Below are positions 19,353 through 27,766 of a stretch of 64,000 nt of DNA, piece by piece (within the stretch, counting starts at the first letter, position 1; each line of letters begins with the position of its first letter). The position numbers were made by a program, and so were the translations under genes. This DNA comes from Campylobacter sp. 19-13652 (lineage in GTDB: Bacteria; Campylobacterota; Campylobacteria; Campylobacterales; Campylobacteraceae), in the NCBI RefSeq assembly GCF_019702925.1, contig NZ_AP024713.1, forward strand, positions 1 to 64,000, written 5' to 3'. The notes below the pieces were generated by a model. It had not been told where the DNA came from, did no database searches, and saw only the letters and a list, made by a program, of their open reading frames with translations.

Positions 19353-20199
19353 TTGCGCCTCCCCTTAGTTCTTTTATAAATTCTTTTTGCAATACTTTTT
19401 CTGTTGAGATGACTTTTAGCTTTTCGTTTTGCGCTGGAAAGATGAAAAAGTTGCCTAAATTTTCTATAGCGTATATTTTTTTGGCGTTATCTTGACTTAT
19501 CTCGATAAAAATTTGTCCAAACCCACTCTCTCCTTTATCTTTGCTATCCTTTAATTCATCAGATTTTATGTGCTGTTTAAACAAAACTCTCTTTTTTGTA
19601 AAAACTGGCATTAAGGTTGTTATGTTTGCTGTATCGTAATTTCTATACTCTGTATCTTTTCTCTTTTTGGGTGCAATGCCTTCATCTTTTTTTGGATTTT
19701 TAGTCTCGTATCTAAAGAAAATATCCACAAAACCCCCAGGCTTTACCGTCTCTAGGGCGTTCCAATTCCTCTCATCGAGCTCAAACATAAAAGAAAGTAG
19801 CCCATTTGAAGGTGCTAGCTTTAGTTTTGCATACTCTGTTGACGATGTATCAAGTAGCATAGATTTTGTGATTTTTTCATTTGCTATAATATGTCTGTTT
19901 GCAGCGTATGTCGTAGCGCTTAAAAACTCGTCTTTGCTTAGCGCATCTTTAAAATCGGTGGGAAGTTCGTTTTCATATTGCAAGCTTTCAAATTTTGTGT
20001 TATCTTTTGAGATAATTGCAGCTGCGTATATGTCGTCTTTTGCCACTACGTAGATAAACTCTTTTTTGTCTATTTGTTTTGTTTGGGTTTGGTTATTTAA
20101 TGGCGTGGTTTGTGGTTTTGCCTTTGGCATAAATAAGAAAATTCCACCAACAGCACAGAGAATAAGCAGTATGGATAAAAATAGTAAAATTCGTTGCAC
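19342..20199 (-). CDS. rcpC: Tad pilus protein RcpC (CpaB family)
   Basis: A 285-residue CpaB/RcpC protein with one N-terminal membrane anchor (about 3-24) and a SAF-like domain starting YVVAKDDIYAAAIIS. The FMFELDERNWNALETVKPGGFVD block is the usual RcpC pattern (two conserved SAF loops). The protein is periplasmic and is thought to modulate the secretin. It lies 10 bases after tadV and overlaps rcpA by 11. Confidence 0.85.
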   Translation of the reverse strand: MQRILLFLSILLILCAVGGIFLFMPKAKPQTTPLNNQTQTKQIDKKEFIYVVAKDDIYAAAIISKDNTKFESLQYENELPTDFKDALSKDEFLSATTYAANRHIIANEKITKSMLLDTSSTEYAKLKLAPSNGLLSFMFELDERNWNALETVKPGGFVDIFFRYETKNPKKDEGIAPKKRKDTEYRNYDTANITTLMPVFTKKRVLFKQHIKSDELKDSKDKGESGFGQIFIEISQDNAKKIYAIENLGNFFIFPAQNEKLKVISTEKVLQKEFIKELRGGANAQ

Positions 20200-20209
20200 G
20201 TTTTTCCTT

Positions 20210-20656
20210 TTAAATTATTCTAGTAATTATTATCATTAAAAAGCCAAAAATGATAGCAACTCCATAGGCTACCCCCTTTTGTATCTGGCTTTGGTTTTTT
20301 GTTATTTTTGCTAAAAAAACAGTATATAGCGCTTGTAAAGCCCCCACTATACTAGTGTAAAAAAGCCATAAAAATAGCTCGCTTTGTGTTATAGCTAGAC
20401 TCAAAGCAACAGCTAATTTTACGTCTGCGCCACCTATAAATCCTAAATAAAATAGTATTATTCCAGCAAATAATATAATAATAGCCGCAGTTATATTCAA
20501 GCTGAAGTCGAAAATATAACTGCATAGTATAATTAATCCCAAGGCAGTAAGATTTGAGATATTACTTATTTGTCTATATTTTATATCGGTATATATTATA
20601 CGGATAAAATTTATAGCGCAAAGAATTAAAACTATATTATTAATTTGTTCCGCCAG
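20210..20656 (-). CDS. tadV: Tad prepilin peptidase TadV (A24 family)
   Basis: An inner-membrane aspartic peptidase that cleaves the Flp prepilin leader. From the nearest ATG/TTG/GTG start (20542) only 110 residues would be made and the first catalytic Asp would be lost. The same frame stays open upstream and encodes YTDIKYRQISN, the classic first-Asp loop; the second Asp is in GGADVK. With CTG at 20656 as start, 148 residues are made and the two aspartates are at 24 and 78. The true start codon is uncertain (CTG, or ATT/ATA nearby); either way it lies in or just after the end of flp, with about 17 bases of overlap. Confidence 0.82.
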   Translation of the reverse strand: MAEQINNIVLILCAINFIRIIYTDIKYRQISNISNLTALGLIILCSYIFDFSLNITAAIIILFAGIILFYLGFIGGADVKLAVALSLAITQSELFLWLFYTSIVGALQALYTVFLAKITKNQSQIQKGVAYGVAIIFGFLMIIITRII

Positions 20657-20879
20657 TACTTGCGTTGGATGTTTGGACGTTAAGCCCTTCTTGAATTCCT
20701 GAAAACGCCTCTTTTATCTTCGCCGTTAATCCGTCTTCTCCACCAGTACCCATGACTATGAATAAAACAGATGAGATAGCTACTGCTATTAATGCATATT
20801 CTATTGCCGTAACACCTCTTTTATCTTTGATAAATTTTAGCATAACGCTATACATTTTAGTTTTAAGATTGCTTAACAT
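20640..20879 (-). CDS. flp: Flp-type major pilin
   Basis: A 79-residue Flp prepilin. The leader ends in KDKRG and cleavage would fall before VTAIEYALIAV (G22/V23), with the conserved Glu and Tyr of the Flp motif at 27 and 28, followed by one hydrophobic helix and a short Gly/Ser/Thr-rich tail. It starts at ATG behind AAAGGA. It is the first gene of the Tad operon; an AT-rich region with a TATAAT hexamer on the minus strand at 20942-20937 may hold the promoter, but such hexamers are common in this composition. Confidence 0.93.
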   Translation of the reverse strand: MLSNLKTKMYSVMLKFIKDKRGVTAIEYALIAVAISSVLFIVMGTGGEDGLTAKIKEAFSGIQEGLNVQTSNASTGGTN

Positions 20880-21226
20880 AGTTTAATCCTTTATTTAATT
20901 TTAAATAAACAACTTAGAAATACTACATTAATAATTATTATAAATTGCTTAAAATGATAATAATAATTGAAATTTAGTTATAAAATATTTTCTTATTATT
21001 TAATTAAAAATTAAAATATATTAATTATATTGTATGATTATTTTATTTTTTAAGCTAAATTATTCAATATCTTATTAGTAAATTAAAAAATATTATTTTT
21101 AATAAATTTATATATTTTTAAAGAATGTAAATAAGATTAAAAACTTTTACCTATGATCTTATTTTAATCTGATCATAAAAGTATTACTATATGAAATTTG
21201 ACATCTTGCTAAAGCAGTAATAAAGT

Positions 21227-21254
21227 AAAAAAGAGCAGGAGGGGACAAAACCCC
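21227..21254 (-). terminator. Terminator of the SRP RNA gene
   Basis: On the minus strand a GGGG/CCCC hairpin (21254-21251 with 21244-21241) is followed by TCCTGCTC and a run of six T at 21232-21227. It lies immediately after the closing helix of the RNA and shares its last bases, so the mature 3' end is probably near 21250. Confidence 0.6.
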
Positions 21255-21355
21255 TTTTCAGATGGCTGCGGCACACACTACAATCAAGTGCTCTGCTGTG
21301 TTCCCACCCTGAAGCTCTGCTCAAAAGCAGTATTGCACAGGTCTAAAAAGGAGCT
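21250..21355 (-). ncRNA. ffs: Signal recognition particle RNA (4.5S, small bacterial type)
   Basis: The minus strand carries the SRP apical motif TCAGG at 21312-21308, one base, a 2-bp stem, GGAA at 21304-21301, its partner, one base and AGCAG at 21297-21293: exactly the spacing of the Ffh-binding loop of E. coli 4.5S RNA. The flanks fold into a rod: GCU/AGC next to the loop, UUGAG/CUUGA, AUACU/AGUGU, CUGUG/CGCAG and a 10-bp closing helix CCUUUUUAGA/UCUGAAAAGG (21351-21342 with 21262-21253). A TATTAT box lies just upstream and a hairpin plus six T just downstream. Its length of about 105 nt suits the small type. It pairs with Ffh and FtsY in membrane targeting. Confidence 0.85.
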
Positions 21356-21360
21356 TTTCG

Positions 21361-21366
21361 ATAATA
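21361..21366 (-). promoter_or_regulatory. Probable -10 box of ffs
   Basis: TATTAT on the minus strand at 21366-21361, with TTTTTGA before it, places a start of transcription near 21354, at the base of the closing helix of the SRP RNA. Confidence 0.45.
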
Positions 21367-21369
21367 TCA

Positions 21370-22315
21370 AAAATATACTTAAAAAAAGCTGTTAAAGCTA
21401 AATTTATATTAAAACAACTGTATGAATATGGTAACTTAAAATAAGCTTTAATTATTTCAAATAAGGATTTTATCATTGCCGCCATTGCTATGCAATATCG
21501 GCACGATATTTATTCGCAAAGCCCTGTAAAATTTAAAAACCCTCATAGGACAATGCATAGTAAGTTCGCTATTGTTATGTTATTTACATCGTAGGTAGAT
21601 ACACTCTGCTTACGTCCAGTTTTGCTAGGCTTTGCCTTGCTTTTACAGGAATTTCGTCTTTTTCGCTTAATGGGCGCACGACGAGCAGTACTCTACTAAG
21701 CCACTATATGTGGCACATGGATTATATTTAAAATTTGTCAAGCAACACTATTGGCTAAAATAGTTTTTAAATTTAATGAAATTATAAGTGTGGATGGTAG
21801 ATATTAAAGTTGATGTCATAAAATGAATGGATCGGCTTCTAAAATATTAAAAATTTTTTAATTAATCTAATACTTTATATTTTGTCTTTAAGCTATTTTC
21901 TGCTTGCTTAAATATTGTAGGATAGTCGCTTGCAAGCCACTTTAAAATATGCGCCCAAACTTACTTTTGCTTTAACGTCTAGCTAGTGTTTTAAATTTCT
22001 AAAGTAGAGCCAAATTTAAATGGGGGGGGGTAAATCGCACCAACGCAAAAGCAAGTTAAAGCGGGTTAAAGATGAGCTGTGACCAAGGGTTTAATAGCTA
22101 TGCAATGAGCTAGTTTAAAAGCAAAATCTATATTGATGCTGATAAAATGAATGATAAATTTAATTTCATTCAAGGCATTTTACAGCATCTAGTTTTGCGC
22201 ATTAGGCTTTAGTAAAAAAGTGGTCGGAGCTTTTAAACTTTACCAAAAAGCGATAAAAACCAAAGTCATAAACTTGCAAAATAACCCTAATCAAAGCTCA
22301 CTAAATTCGCACCTC
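21370..22315. other. AT-rich gene-free stretch with repeats and a G9 tract
   Basis: No convincing gene is seen. The stretch holds a long-range inverted repeat (CCTGTAAAA near 21523, TTTTACAGG near 21650), a GCCAC-TATAT-GTGGC hairpin near 21700-21715 that resembles one at 53680-53697, and nine G at 22022-22030. A short open segment around 22128-22215 (IDADKMNDKFNFIQGILQ) may be a relic of a coding sequence, but I cannot name it. Confidence 0.5.
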
Positions 22316-23497
22316 CTATTCAATTTGGCTGTTGGAATTTTTTGCTAAATTTGAGCTTTTGCGTAGCCACATATACCCAGTCACGCCAGAAAATAGCGAG
22401 CCTAGTAGTATGGCTAGCTTGTCTGCATAGGAAAATGCGTCGCTATCTGCATAGGCTAAGCTATCCACAAAAAGGCTCATCGTAAAGCCCACCCCACAAA
22501 GCAGGGCAATGCCGTAGAGCTGCTTAAAATTCGCTTCATCAGGCAGCCTAGCAAAGCCTAGCTTAATAGCTAGATAGCTAAATCCAAAAACGCCCAGCTG
22601 CTTGCCCAAAAATAGCCCCACAATTATCCCCATAGGCACCCCACTAAAAATATCCTGCACGCCTACGCCCTTTAGGGCTATTCCGGCGTTTACAAAGGCA
22701 AAAAGCGGCAGTATCATAAACGCCACCCAAGGGTGCAAGTCATGCTCTAGCTCTCTTAGCAGGCTGCTGCCGTTTTTTGGCTTTATGGGTATAAAAAACG
22801 CAGCCACGACCCCAGCAAGTGTGGCATGAACGCCTGATTTTAGCACCGCTATCCATAATATAACGCCTATTATCAAATAAGCCGCCTTGCTTCTTGCGTT
22901 TAATAAATTTAATATAGCAAGCCCAGCTATGCAAACGCTCGCCACGCCCAAAGACAGAGCACTTAGCTCGCTGGTGTAGAAAAAGGCTATGATGAGTATG
23001 GCGCAAAGATCGTCAATTATCGCAAGCGTCATTAAGAAAATTTTTAGGCTCGTTGGTACGCGCTTGCCAAGTAGACTAAGAATTCCAAGCGCAAATGCTA
23101 TGTCAGTGGCTGTGGGTATTGCCCAGCCCTTTGCGCCAAACTCATCACCAGTAGTAAATGCGCTAAAAATGAGAGCCGGCACGATAATGCCACCAAGCGC
23201 AGCTACGCCAGGCAGGAGGATTTGGGCTGGATTTGCCAGCTCGCCCTCGCTTACCTCGCGCTTTAGTTCAAGCCCGATAAGAAAGAAAAACACTGCCATA
23301 AGTCCGTCATTGACCCATAAAATAAGTGCCTTGCTAAGCCCAAACTCGCCAAAACTTATAGTAAATGGAGTATGCAAAAAGCTCGTGTAAAACTCGCTTA
23401 AAAAGCTATTTTGTGCTATTAGGGCAATAAGCGTGGCTATCATTAAAAATATGCCTCCGCTTGACTCATGGTGGAGAAATTCTTTAATACCGTTCAT
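22316..23497 (-). CDS. nhaA: Na+/H+ antiporter NhaA
   Basis: NhaA exchanges protons for sodium across the inner membrane for pH and salt homeostasis. The 393-residue protein is close to the E. coli length (388) and has about 12 membrane segments. The ion-binding Asp pair lies in LAIIDDLCAILIIAFFY, and the family patterns FFFLIGLELKRE and PTATDIAFALGIL are present. ATG at 23497 was chosen because AAGGA lies about six bases upstream and NGIKEFLHHESSGG matches the usual NhaA start; an upstream ATG at 23524 lacks such a site. Divergent from proB. Confidence 0.95.
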   Translation of the reverse strand: MNGIKEFLHHESSGGIFLMIATLIALIAQNSFLSEFYTSFLHTPFTISFGEFGLSKALILWVNDGLMAVFFFLIGLELKREVSEGELANPAQILLPGVAALGGIIVPALIFSAFTTGDEFGAKGWAIPTATDIAFALGILSLLGKRVPTSLKIFLMTLAIIDDLCAILIIAFFYTSELSALSLGVASVCIAGLAILNLLNARSKAAYLIIGVILWIAVLKSGVHATLAGVVAAFFIPIKPKNGSSLLRELEHDLHPWVAFMILPLFAFVNAGIALKGVGVQDIFSGVPMGIIVGLFLGKQLGVFGFSYLAIKLGFARLPDEANFKQLYGIALLCGVGFTMSLFVDSLAYADSDAFSYADKLAILLGSLFSGVTGYMWLRKSSNLAKNSNSQIE

Positions 23498-23554
23498 TAT
23501 CATCCTTTTATTAAATTTAATCAAAATAGTATCATATTAAACCCAAAATTTCGC

Positions 23555-23560
23555 TATAAT
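23555..23560 (+). promoter_or_regulatory. -10 box placing proB on a possibly leaderless mRNA
   Basis: TATAAT preceded by TTTCGC is a perfect -10 hexamer. Transcription would start about 23567-23568, exactly at the second in-frame ATG of proB, and no Shine-Dalgarno sequence is visible before that ATG. The hexamer overlaps the first in-frame ATG (23559), which argues against using that start. Confidence 0.5.
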
Positions 23561-23567
23561 GACCTCT

Positions 23568-24680
23568 ATGAAAGCTCAAAATATAATAATAAAAGTCGGC
23601 ACCTCTACGCTTACAAAAGCAAACGGCGAATTAAACCACGCACGAATAAAATCTATAGTCTCACAAATAGCCCAGCTTACTCGCAGTGGTTTTAGAGTGC
23701 TTTTAGTCAGTAGCGGTGCAGTGGGCGCTGGAATGGGCGCTATGGGGCTAGATAAAAAGCCCGCAGATCTAGCAAGCAAGCAAGCTCTTGCAGCCGTGGG
23801 GCAGGTGGCTTTAATGGGGCTTTATGAGCGGCTTTTTTGGGCGTATGATATTAAGATAGCTCAGCTTCTTTTAACCAAAGATGACTTTGCAAATAGGGCT
23901 AGGTTTTTATCAGCACGCGAAGTCTGCACTAGGCTGCTTGAAGCCGGAGTAATACCTATAGTAAATGAAAATGACCCAGTCGTGCATGATGAGCTAAAAG
24001 TGGGTGACAATGATACCTTAAGCGCGCTTGTAGCGGGGTTGGTAGATGCTAGTGCGCTTATTATTTTAAGTGATATTGACGGACTTTATGATAAAAATCC
24101 GATTAAATTTAAAGATGCCAAGCTAATCCCTGAAATAGACGCTATCACAGAGCAGGTGCGAGCTATGGCTGGTGGGGCTGGCTCAGAGCTAGGCACTGGT
24201 GGCATGGCGACAAAGATAAATGCCGCAGCTATGGCGACTTCGTATGGCGTAGATTTAATCATCGTAAACGGCGCAAGCGAAAATATCCTAATAAAAGCGG
24301 CAAACGGCGAGCGGGTAGGTAGCAGATTTAGGGCGAATAAAAAGCGGATAAATTTAAAAAAATATTGGCTCTCATACGCTGGCGCTCCAAAGGGAAGCCT
24401 AGAGATAGACGCTGGGGCGCAGCAGGCCTTAGTGCGTGGAGGCTCGCTACTTGCGGTTGGAGTGCGTGGTGTGAGTGGGGAGTTTAAGCGTGGAGATTTG
24501 GTAAAAATTACTAAATCAGGCGAGGTTTTAGGTTCTGGACTGGTGGCGTATGATAGCGATGAGTGCGCCATTATAGCAGGGGCAAAAGGAAGCGAGATAG
24601 AGGGATTGCTGGGGTATAAATTTGATGATTTTATAATCCACGCAAACAACCTAAGCCTAAGCAAAAAGGAGGAGGCATGA
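23568..24680 (+). CDS. proB: Glutamate 5-kinase
   Basis: ProB phosphorylates glutamate to glutamyl 5-phosphate, the first step of proline synthesis. The 370-residue product has the amino-acid kinase domain (IIIKVGTSTLT, VSSGAVGAGM, NENDPVV, LSDIDGLYDKNP, GTGGMATKI) and a C-terminal PUA domain (about 280-355). I chose ATG 23568 over 23559 because the latter is inside the -10 box and the family usually begins close to KxxxIVIKVGT. Four bases overlap with proA. First gene of a proB-proA-proC-sulfur-gene array on the plus strand. Confidence 0.95.
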   Translation: MKAQNIIIKVGTSTLTKANGELNHARIKSIVSQIAQLTRSGFRVLLVSSGAVGAGMGAMGLDKKPADLASKQALAAVGQVALMGLYERLFWAYDIKIAQLLLTKDDFANRARFLSAREVCTRLLEAGVIPIVNENDPVVHDELKVGDNDTLSALVAGLVDASALIILSDIDGLYDKNPIKFKDAKLIPEIDAITEQVRAMAGGAGSELGTGGMATKINAAAMATSYGVDLIIVNGASENILIKAANGERVGSRFRANKKRINLKKYWLSYAGAPKGSLEIDAGAQQALVRGGSLLAVGVRGVSGEFKRGDLVKITKSGEVLGSGLVAYDSDECAIIAGAKGSEIEGLLGYKFDDFIIHANNLSLSKKEEA

Positions 24681-25927
24681 GTGAGGTTTTAAGGCTGGCT
24701 AGGCTGGCAAAGTCCGCAAGTCGCGAGATGCTAAGCCTAAGCTCGCAACAAAAAAACGAGATGCTTTTAGCCATAAAAGAGGGGCTTAATACAAACGTTG
24801 GGCTGATTTTAGAGCAAAATGCTAAAGACATAAAAGCCGCTCGTGAGGCAGGGCAGAGTGAGGCTTTAATAGATAGGCTTACGCTAAATGAGGCTAGGGT
24901 GTGTGCTATGGGTGATGAGCTTGAGCGGCTGGCTGGGTTTTTTGACCCTATAGGCGAGATTACGGCTGGCTGGCGTCTAGCAAATGGCATGAGCGTGCAA
25001 AAAGTCCGCACTCCGCTTGGGGTTATAGCCATGATTTATGAAAGCCGTCCAAACGTTACAATCGAGGCTGCTAGCCTAGCCCTAAAAAGCCAAAATGCCA
25101 TAATCTTACGTGGTAGCGCGATGGCAAAGCACTCAAATACTGCGCTGTGTGAAATTTTTGTAAAAAGCGCAAGTATGCTGGGGCTGCCTAATGGGGCGGT
25201 GTCGCTTTTGGCTGATGAGGATAGGGCGAGCATTATAGAGCTTGCTGGGGCTGATAAATTTATTGATGTGATTATCCCTAGGGGTGGGGTGGGATTAAAG
25301 GAATTTATAAAATCCCATTCGCGCGTACCAGTCATTTACACTGGGGCTGGGGTGTGCCATACCTACGTGCATAAAAGCGCTGATTTAAAGACTGCGCTAA
25401 ATGTGGTAAAAAACGCTAAAACTCACCGCCCAAGTGCCTGCAATGCGCTTGAGTGTTTAGTGCTTGATGGTGCTGTGGCTGAGGAGTTTTTATCTAGTGC
25501 GTTAGCGGCTATGGGCGAGGTGGAGTTTTACCTGCCTGAGGGGCTTTTTGATAAATTTAAAAGCCTGCCAAACGTTAGCCTAGCTAGCCAAAACGACTAC
25601 GGTGTGGAGTTTTTATCGCTTAAGCTTGCAGTTAGGGTTGTTGGTGGCGCAGACGAAGCCATAGAGTTTATAAACTCTCATGGTTCTGGGCATTCAGATG
25701 CGATTCTTGCAAGTGATTATGGTGTAGTGGAGAGATTTTTAAATAGCGTCGATAGTGCCGCAGTTTATGCAAATGCAAGCACTAGATTTAGCGACGGTGG
25801 GGAGTTTGGATTTGGCGGCGAGATAGGTATAGCCACGCAAAAGCTACACGCCAGAGGTCCTATGGGTGTACTGGCGCTTACTAGCGAAAAATATATCGTC
25901 CGTGGCTGCGGACAGGTCAGGGGGTAG
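24677..25927 (+). CDS. proA: Glutamate-5-semialdehyde dehydrogenase (gamma-glutamyl phosphate reductase)
   Basis: ProA reduces glutamyl 5-phosphate to the semialdehyde with NADPH. The 416-residue protein has the aldehyde-dehydrogenase fold with VRTPLGVIAMIYESRPNVT, the nucleotide-site ILRGSAMAKHSN and the catalytic Cys in HRPSACNALECLV. Length is standard. The ATG overlaps the proB stop by four bases, so proB and proA are translationally coupled as in other bacteria. Confidence 0.96.
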   Translation: MSEVLRLARLAKSASREMLSLSSQQKNEMLLAIKEGLNTNVGLILEQNAKDIKAAREAGQSEALIDRLTLNEARVCAMGDELERLAGFFDPIGEITAGWRLANGMSVQKVRTPLGVIAMIYESRPNVTIEAASLALKSQNAIILRGSAMAKHSNTALCEIFVKSASMLGLPNGAVSLLADEDRASIIELAGADKFIDVIIPRGGVGLKEFIKSHSRVPVIYTGAGVCHTYVHKSADLKTALNVVKNAKTHRPSACNALECLVLDGAVAEEFLSSALAAMGEVEFYLPEGLFDKFKSLPNVSLASQNDYGVEFLSLKLAVRVVGGADEAIEFINSHGSGHSDAILASDYGVVERFLNSVDSAAVYANASTRFSDGGEFGFGGEIGIATQKLHARGPMGVLALTSEKYIVRGCGQVRG

Positions 25928-25929
25928 CA

Positions 25930-26721
25930 ATGAGGGTTGGTATAGTTGGGCTTGGTAGCATGGGTATCGCCTTGCTTCGTGGCGCGATAGGGCATGGCGA
26001 GTATGAATTTATCGTTTATGACCGAAATGAACCAAAAAGAGCTGAGGCTAGAGAGCTAGGAGCGCAAGTCGCCTCAAATGCGCTAGAAGTGGCAAGCGCA
26101 TGCGATATTTTTATAGTGGCAGTTAAGCCAAATGGCGTGAGTGCTCTTTTAGCCTCTGTTTGCACTAGCCTTGATCTATCAAACGCCCTTGTGATAAGCC
26201 TAGCTGCTGGGGTTGGGCTAGATGAGGTAAAAAGTGCGCTTAGTGGGTATGAGAGGATAGCTCTAGCCATGCCAAACACCCCAGCTAAGATAAAGCAGGG
26301 CGTGAGTGCGCTGGTATTTTCTGAGACTTTAGATGAGTTAGCGCAGAGTAGGGCGATTAAATTTTTTAAGACATTTGGGCTAGTGCAGGTTATAAGCCAA
26401 GCCCAAATGCCTGCATTTATCGCTATAGCAGGTAGCTTGCCAGCTTATGTTTGTCTTTTTATTGAAGCTCTAAGTGATGCTGCAGTAGCTAGTGGAATGA
26501 GTAGAGAGGCTGCGCTAAAAATAGCCTCAAATGCAGTTTGTGGAAGCGCTGCGATGATAGCAAGTGAGCTTAGTAGCGGCACCCATCCAGCCCAGCTAAA
26601 AGATGCCGTATGCTCTCCAGCAGGCACTACGATAGCTGCTATTAGGGAGCTTGAGGCTAGGGGCTTTAGAAGTGCGGTTATAGAGGGTGCATTAGCTGCT
26701 GCAAAAAAGGCGCAAAAATGA
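25930..26721 (+). CDS. proC: Pyrroline-5-carboxylate reductase
   Basis: ProC completes proline synthesis by NAD(P)H reduction of pyrroline-5-carboxylate. The 263-residue product begins with a Rossmann motif VGIVGLGSMGIALL and has the C-terminal signature from LPAYVCLFIEAL through VCSPAGTTIAAI. Two bases separate it from proA and four overlap with the next gene, so the complete pathway and the following genes form one transcription unit. Confidence 0.95.
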   Translation: MRVGIVGLGSMGIALLRGAIGHGEYEFIVYDRNEPKRAEARELGAQVASNALEVASACDIFIVAVKPNGVSALLASVCTSLDLSNALVISLAAGVGLDEVKSALSGYERIALAMPNTPAKIKQGVSALVFSETLDELAQSRAIKFFKTFGLVQVISQAQMPAFIAIAGSLPAYVCLFIEALSDAAVASGMSREAALKIASNAVCGSAAMIASELSSGTHPAQLKDAVCSPAGTTIAAIRELEARGFRSAVIEGALAAAKKAQK

Positions 26722-27518
26722 ACTTTAACGAAGAGGAATTACACAGATATTCACGCCAGATAATTTTAAGCGAAATCGGCGTAGAGGGACAAGAGCGCAT
26801 CATGCACTCAAAAGTCTTTATTGTAGGTGCTGGTGGGCTTGGCTCGCCTGTGGCGCTTTATCTAGCTGCAGCTGGCGTTGGCGAGATAGCAATAGCTGAT
26901 ATGGACGTGGTCGATGTTTCAAATTTGCAGCGTCAAGTCATACATCATAGCGAGGATTTAGGGCGTGAAAAAGCCCTCTCAGCACGCAAAAAAATGCTAG
27001 CAATCAATCCAAATATAAAAGTTATTGCCCACACCACAGCTATAAATGCTAATAATATCGAGGAGCTTATTAGGGGGTATGATTTTGTCATAGACGGTAC
27101 TGATAATTTTGCGGCAAAATTCCTCATAAACGACGCCTGCGTGAAGCTTGGCATTAGCTTTAGTCATGGTGGGATATTACGCTTTGGTGGACAGAGCATG
27201 ACTATCGCTCCACGTAAAAGTGCGTGCTATGCCTGTCTTTTTGACGCTCCTCCGCCAGCTGAGAGCGTGCCTACTTGCGCAAGCGCTGGCATACTAGGCA
27301 GCGTGGCTGGTATGCTAGGCACTATTCAGGCGACTGAGGCTTTAAAAGTTATCGCTGGCTTTGGCGAGCCGCTATATGATAGGCTGCTTAGCTTTGACGC
27401 AAAGAGCATGAGCTTTAGGAATATAAACATAAAGCGCAACCCAAAATGCAGAGTATGCTCAAAAACCGAGATAGAGCTAAAAGACTATGAAGCGCAAGCT
27501 TGCGAGGCGAACGTATGA
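26718..27518 (+). CDS. E1-like adenylyltransferase, MoeB/ThiF/HesA family
   Basis: The 266-residue protein adenylates the C-terminus of small sulfur-carrier proteins. It has the nucleotide loop VGAGGLGSPVALYLAAAG (residues about 32-49), the Arg finger in SNLQRQVIHH, the DGTDNFAAKFLIND strand, Zn-binding Cys pairs CYAC and CRVC, and the putative active-site Cys in VPTCASAG. MoeB, ThiF and related E1 proteins cannot be separated by eye. No ubiquitin-like partner ending in GlyGly is encoded next to it; instead a TusA-like protein follows with a four-base overlap, suggesting a sulfur-relay role. Confidence 0.85.
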   Translation: MNFNEEELHRYSRQIILSEIGVEGQERIMHSKVFIVGAGGLGSPVALYLAAAGVGEIAIADMDVVDVSNLQRQVIHHSEDLGREKALSARKKMLAINPNIKVIAHTTAINANNIEELIRGYDFVIDGTDNFAAKFLINDACVKLGISFSHGGILRFGGQSMTIAPRKSACYACLFDAPPPAESVPTCASAGILGSVAGMLGTIQATEALKVIAGFGEPLYDRLLSFDAKSMSFRNINIKRNPKCRVCSKTEIELKDYEAQACEANV

Positions 27519-27757
27519 AAGTGGTAAAGCTAAAAGATCTGCGTGGTGTGAGCTGTCCGATGAATTTTGTCCGTACCAAAGTCGAGCTAGCCTCCCTGCG
27601 TGGTGGCGAGGTGCTTGAGGTATGGCTAGATGATGGTGCACCTATTAAAAATGTTCCTCGTTCTGTGCGTGGCGAGGGGCATAGTGTGAGCGAGCCAGAG
27701 CCGCTTGCTGATGAGGGTTTTAGGATATTTATCACGAAAAAAAGAACACCCTTTTAG
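27515..27757 (+). CDS. TusA-family sulfurtransferase
   Basis: An 80-residue TusA/SirA-like protein. The persulfide-carrying Cys is in GVSCPMNFVRTK (CPxxxxR/K pattern), about residue 14, followed by the typical LRGGEVLEVWLDDGAPIKNVP strand-helix. ATG at 27515 overlaps the stop of the E1-like gene (ATGA). Proteins of this family pass sulfur to thiolation or cofactor pathways; which one is unknown. Together with the E1-like protein and the YeiH transporter it suggests a sulfur-handling cluster added to the proline operon. Confidence 0.85.
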   Translation: MKVVKLKDLRGVSCPMNFVRTKVELASLRGGEVLEVWLDDGAPIKNVPRSVRGEGHSVSEPEPLADEGFRIFITKKRTPF

Positions 27758-27766
27758 GAAAAAGCG

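Noticed and set aside
21227-21355. Plus-strand RNA gene in place of ffs
   Set aside because: The same stems exist on both strands, but the GGAA motif with correct spacing, the -10 box and the T-run are on the minus strand only.
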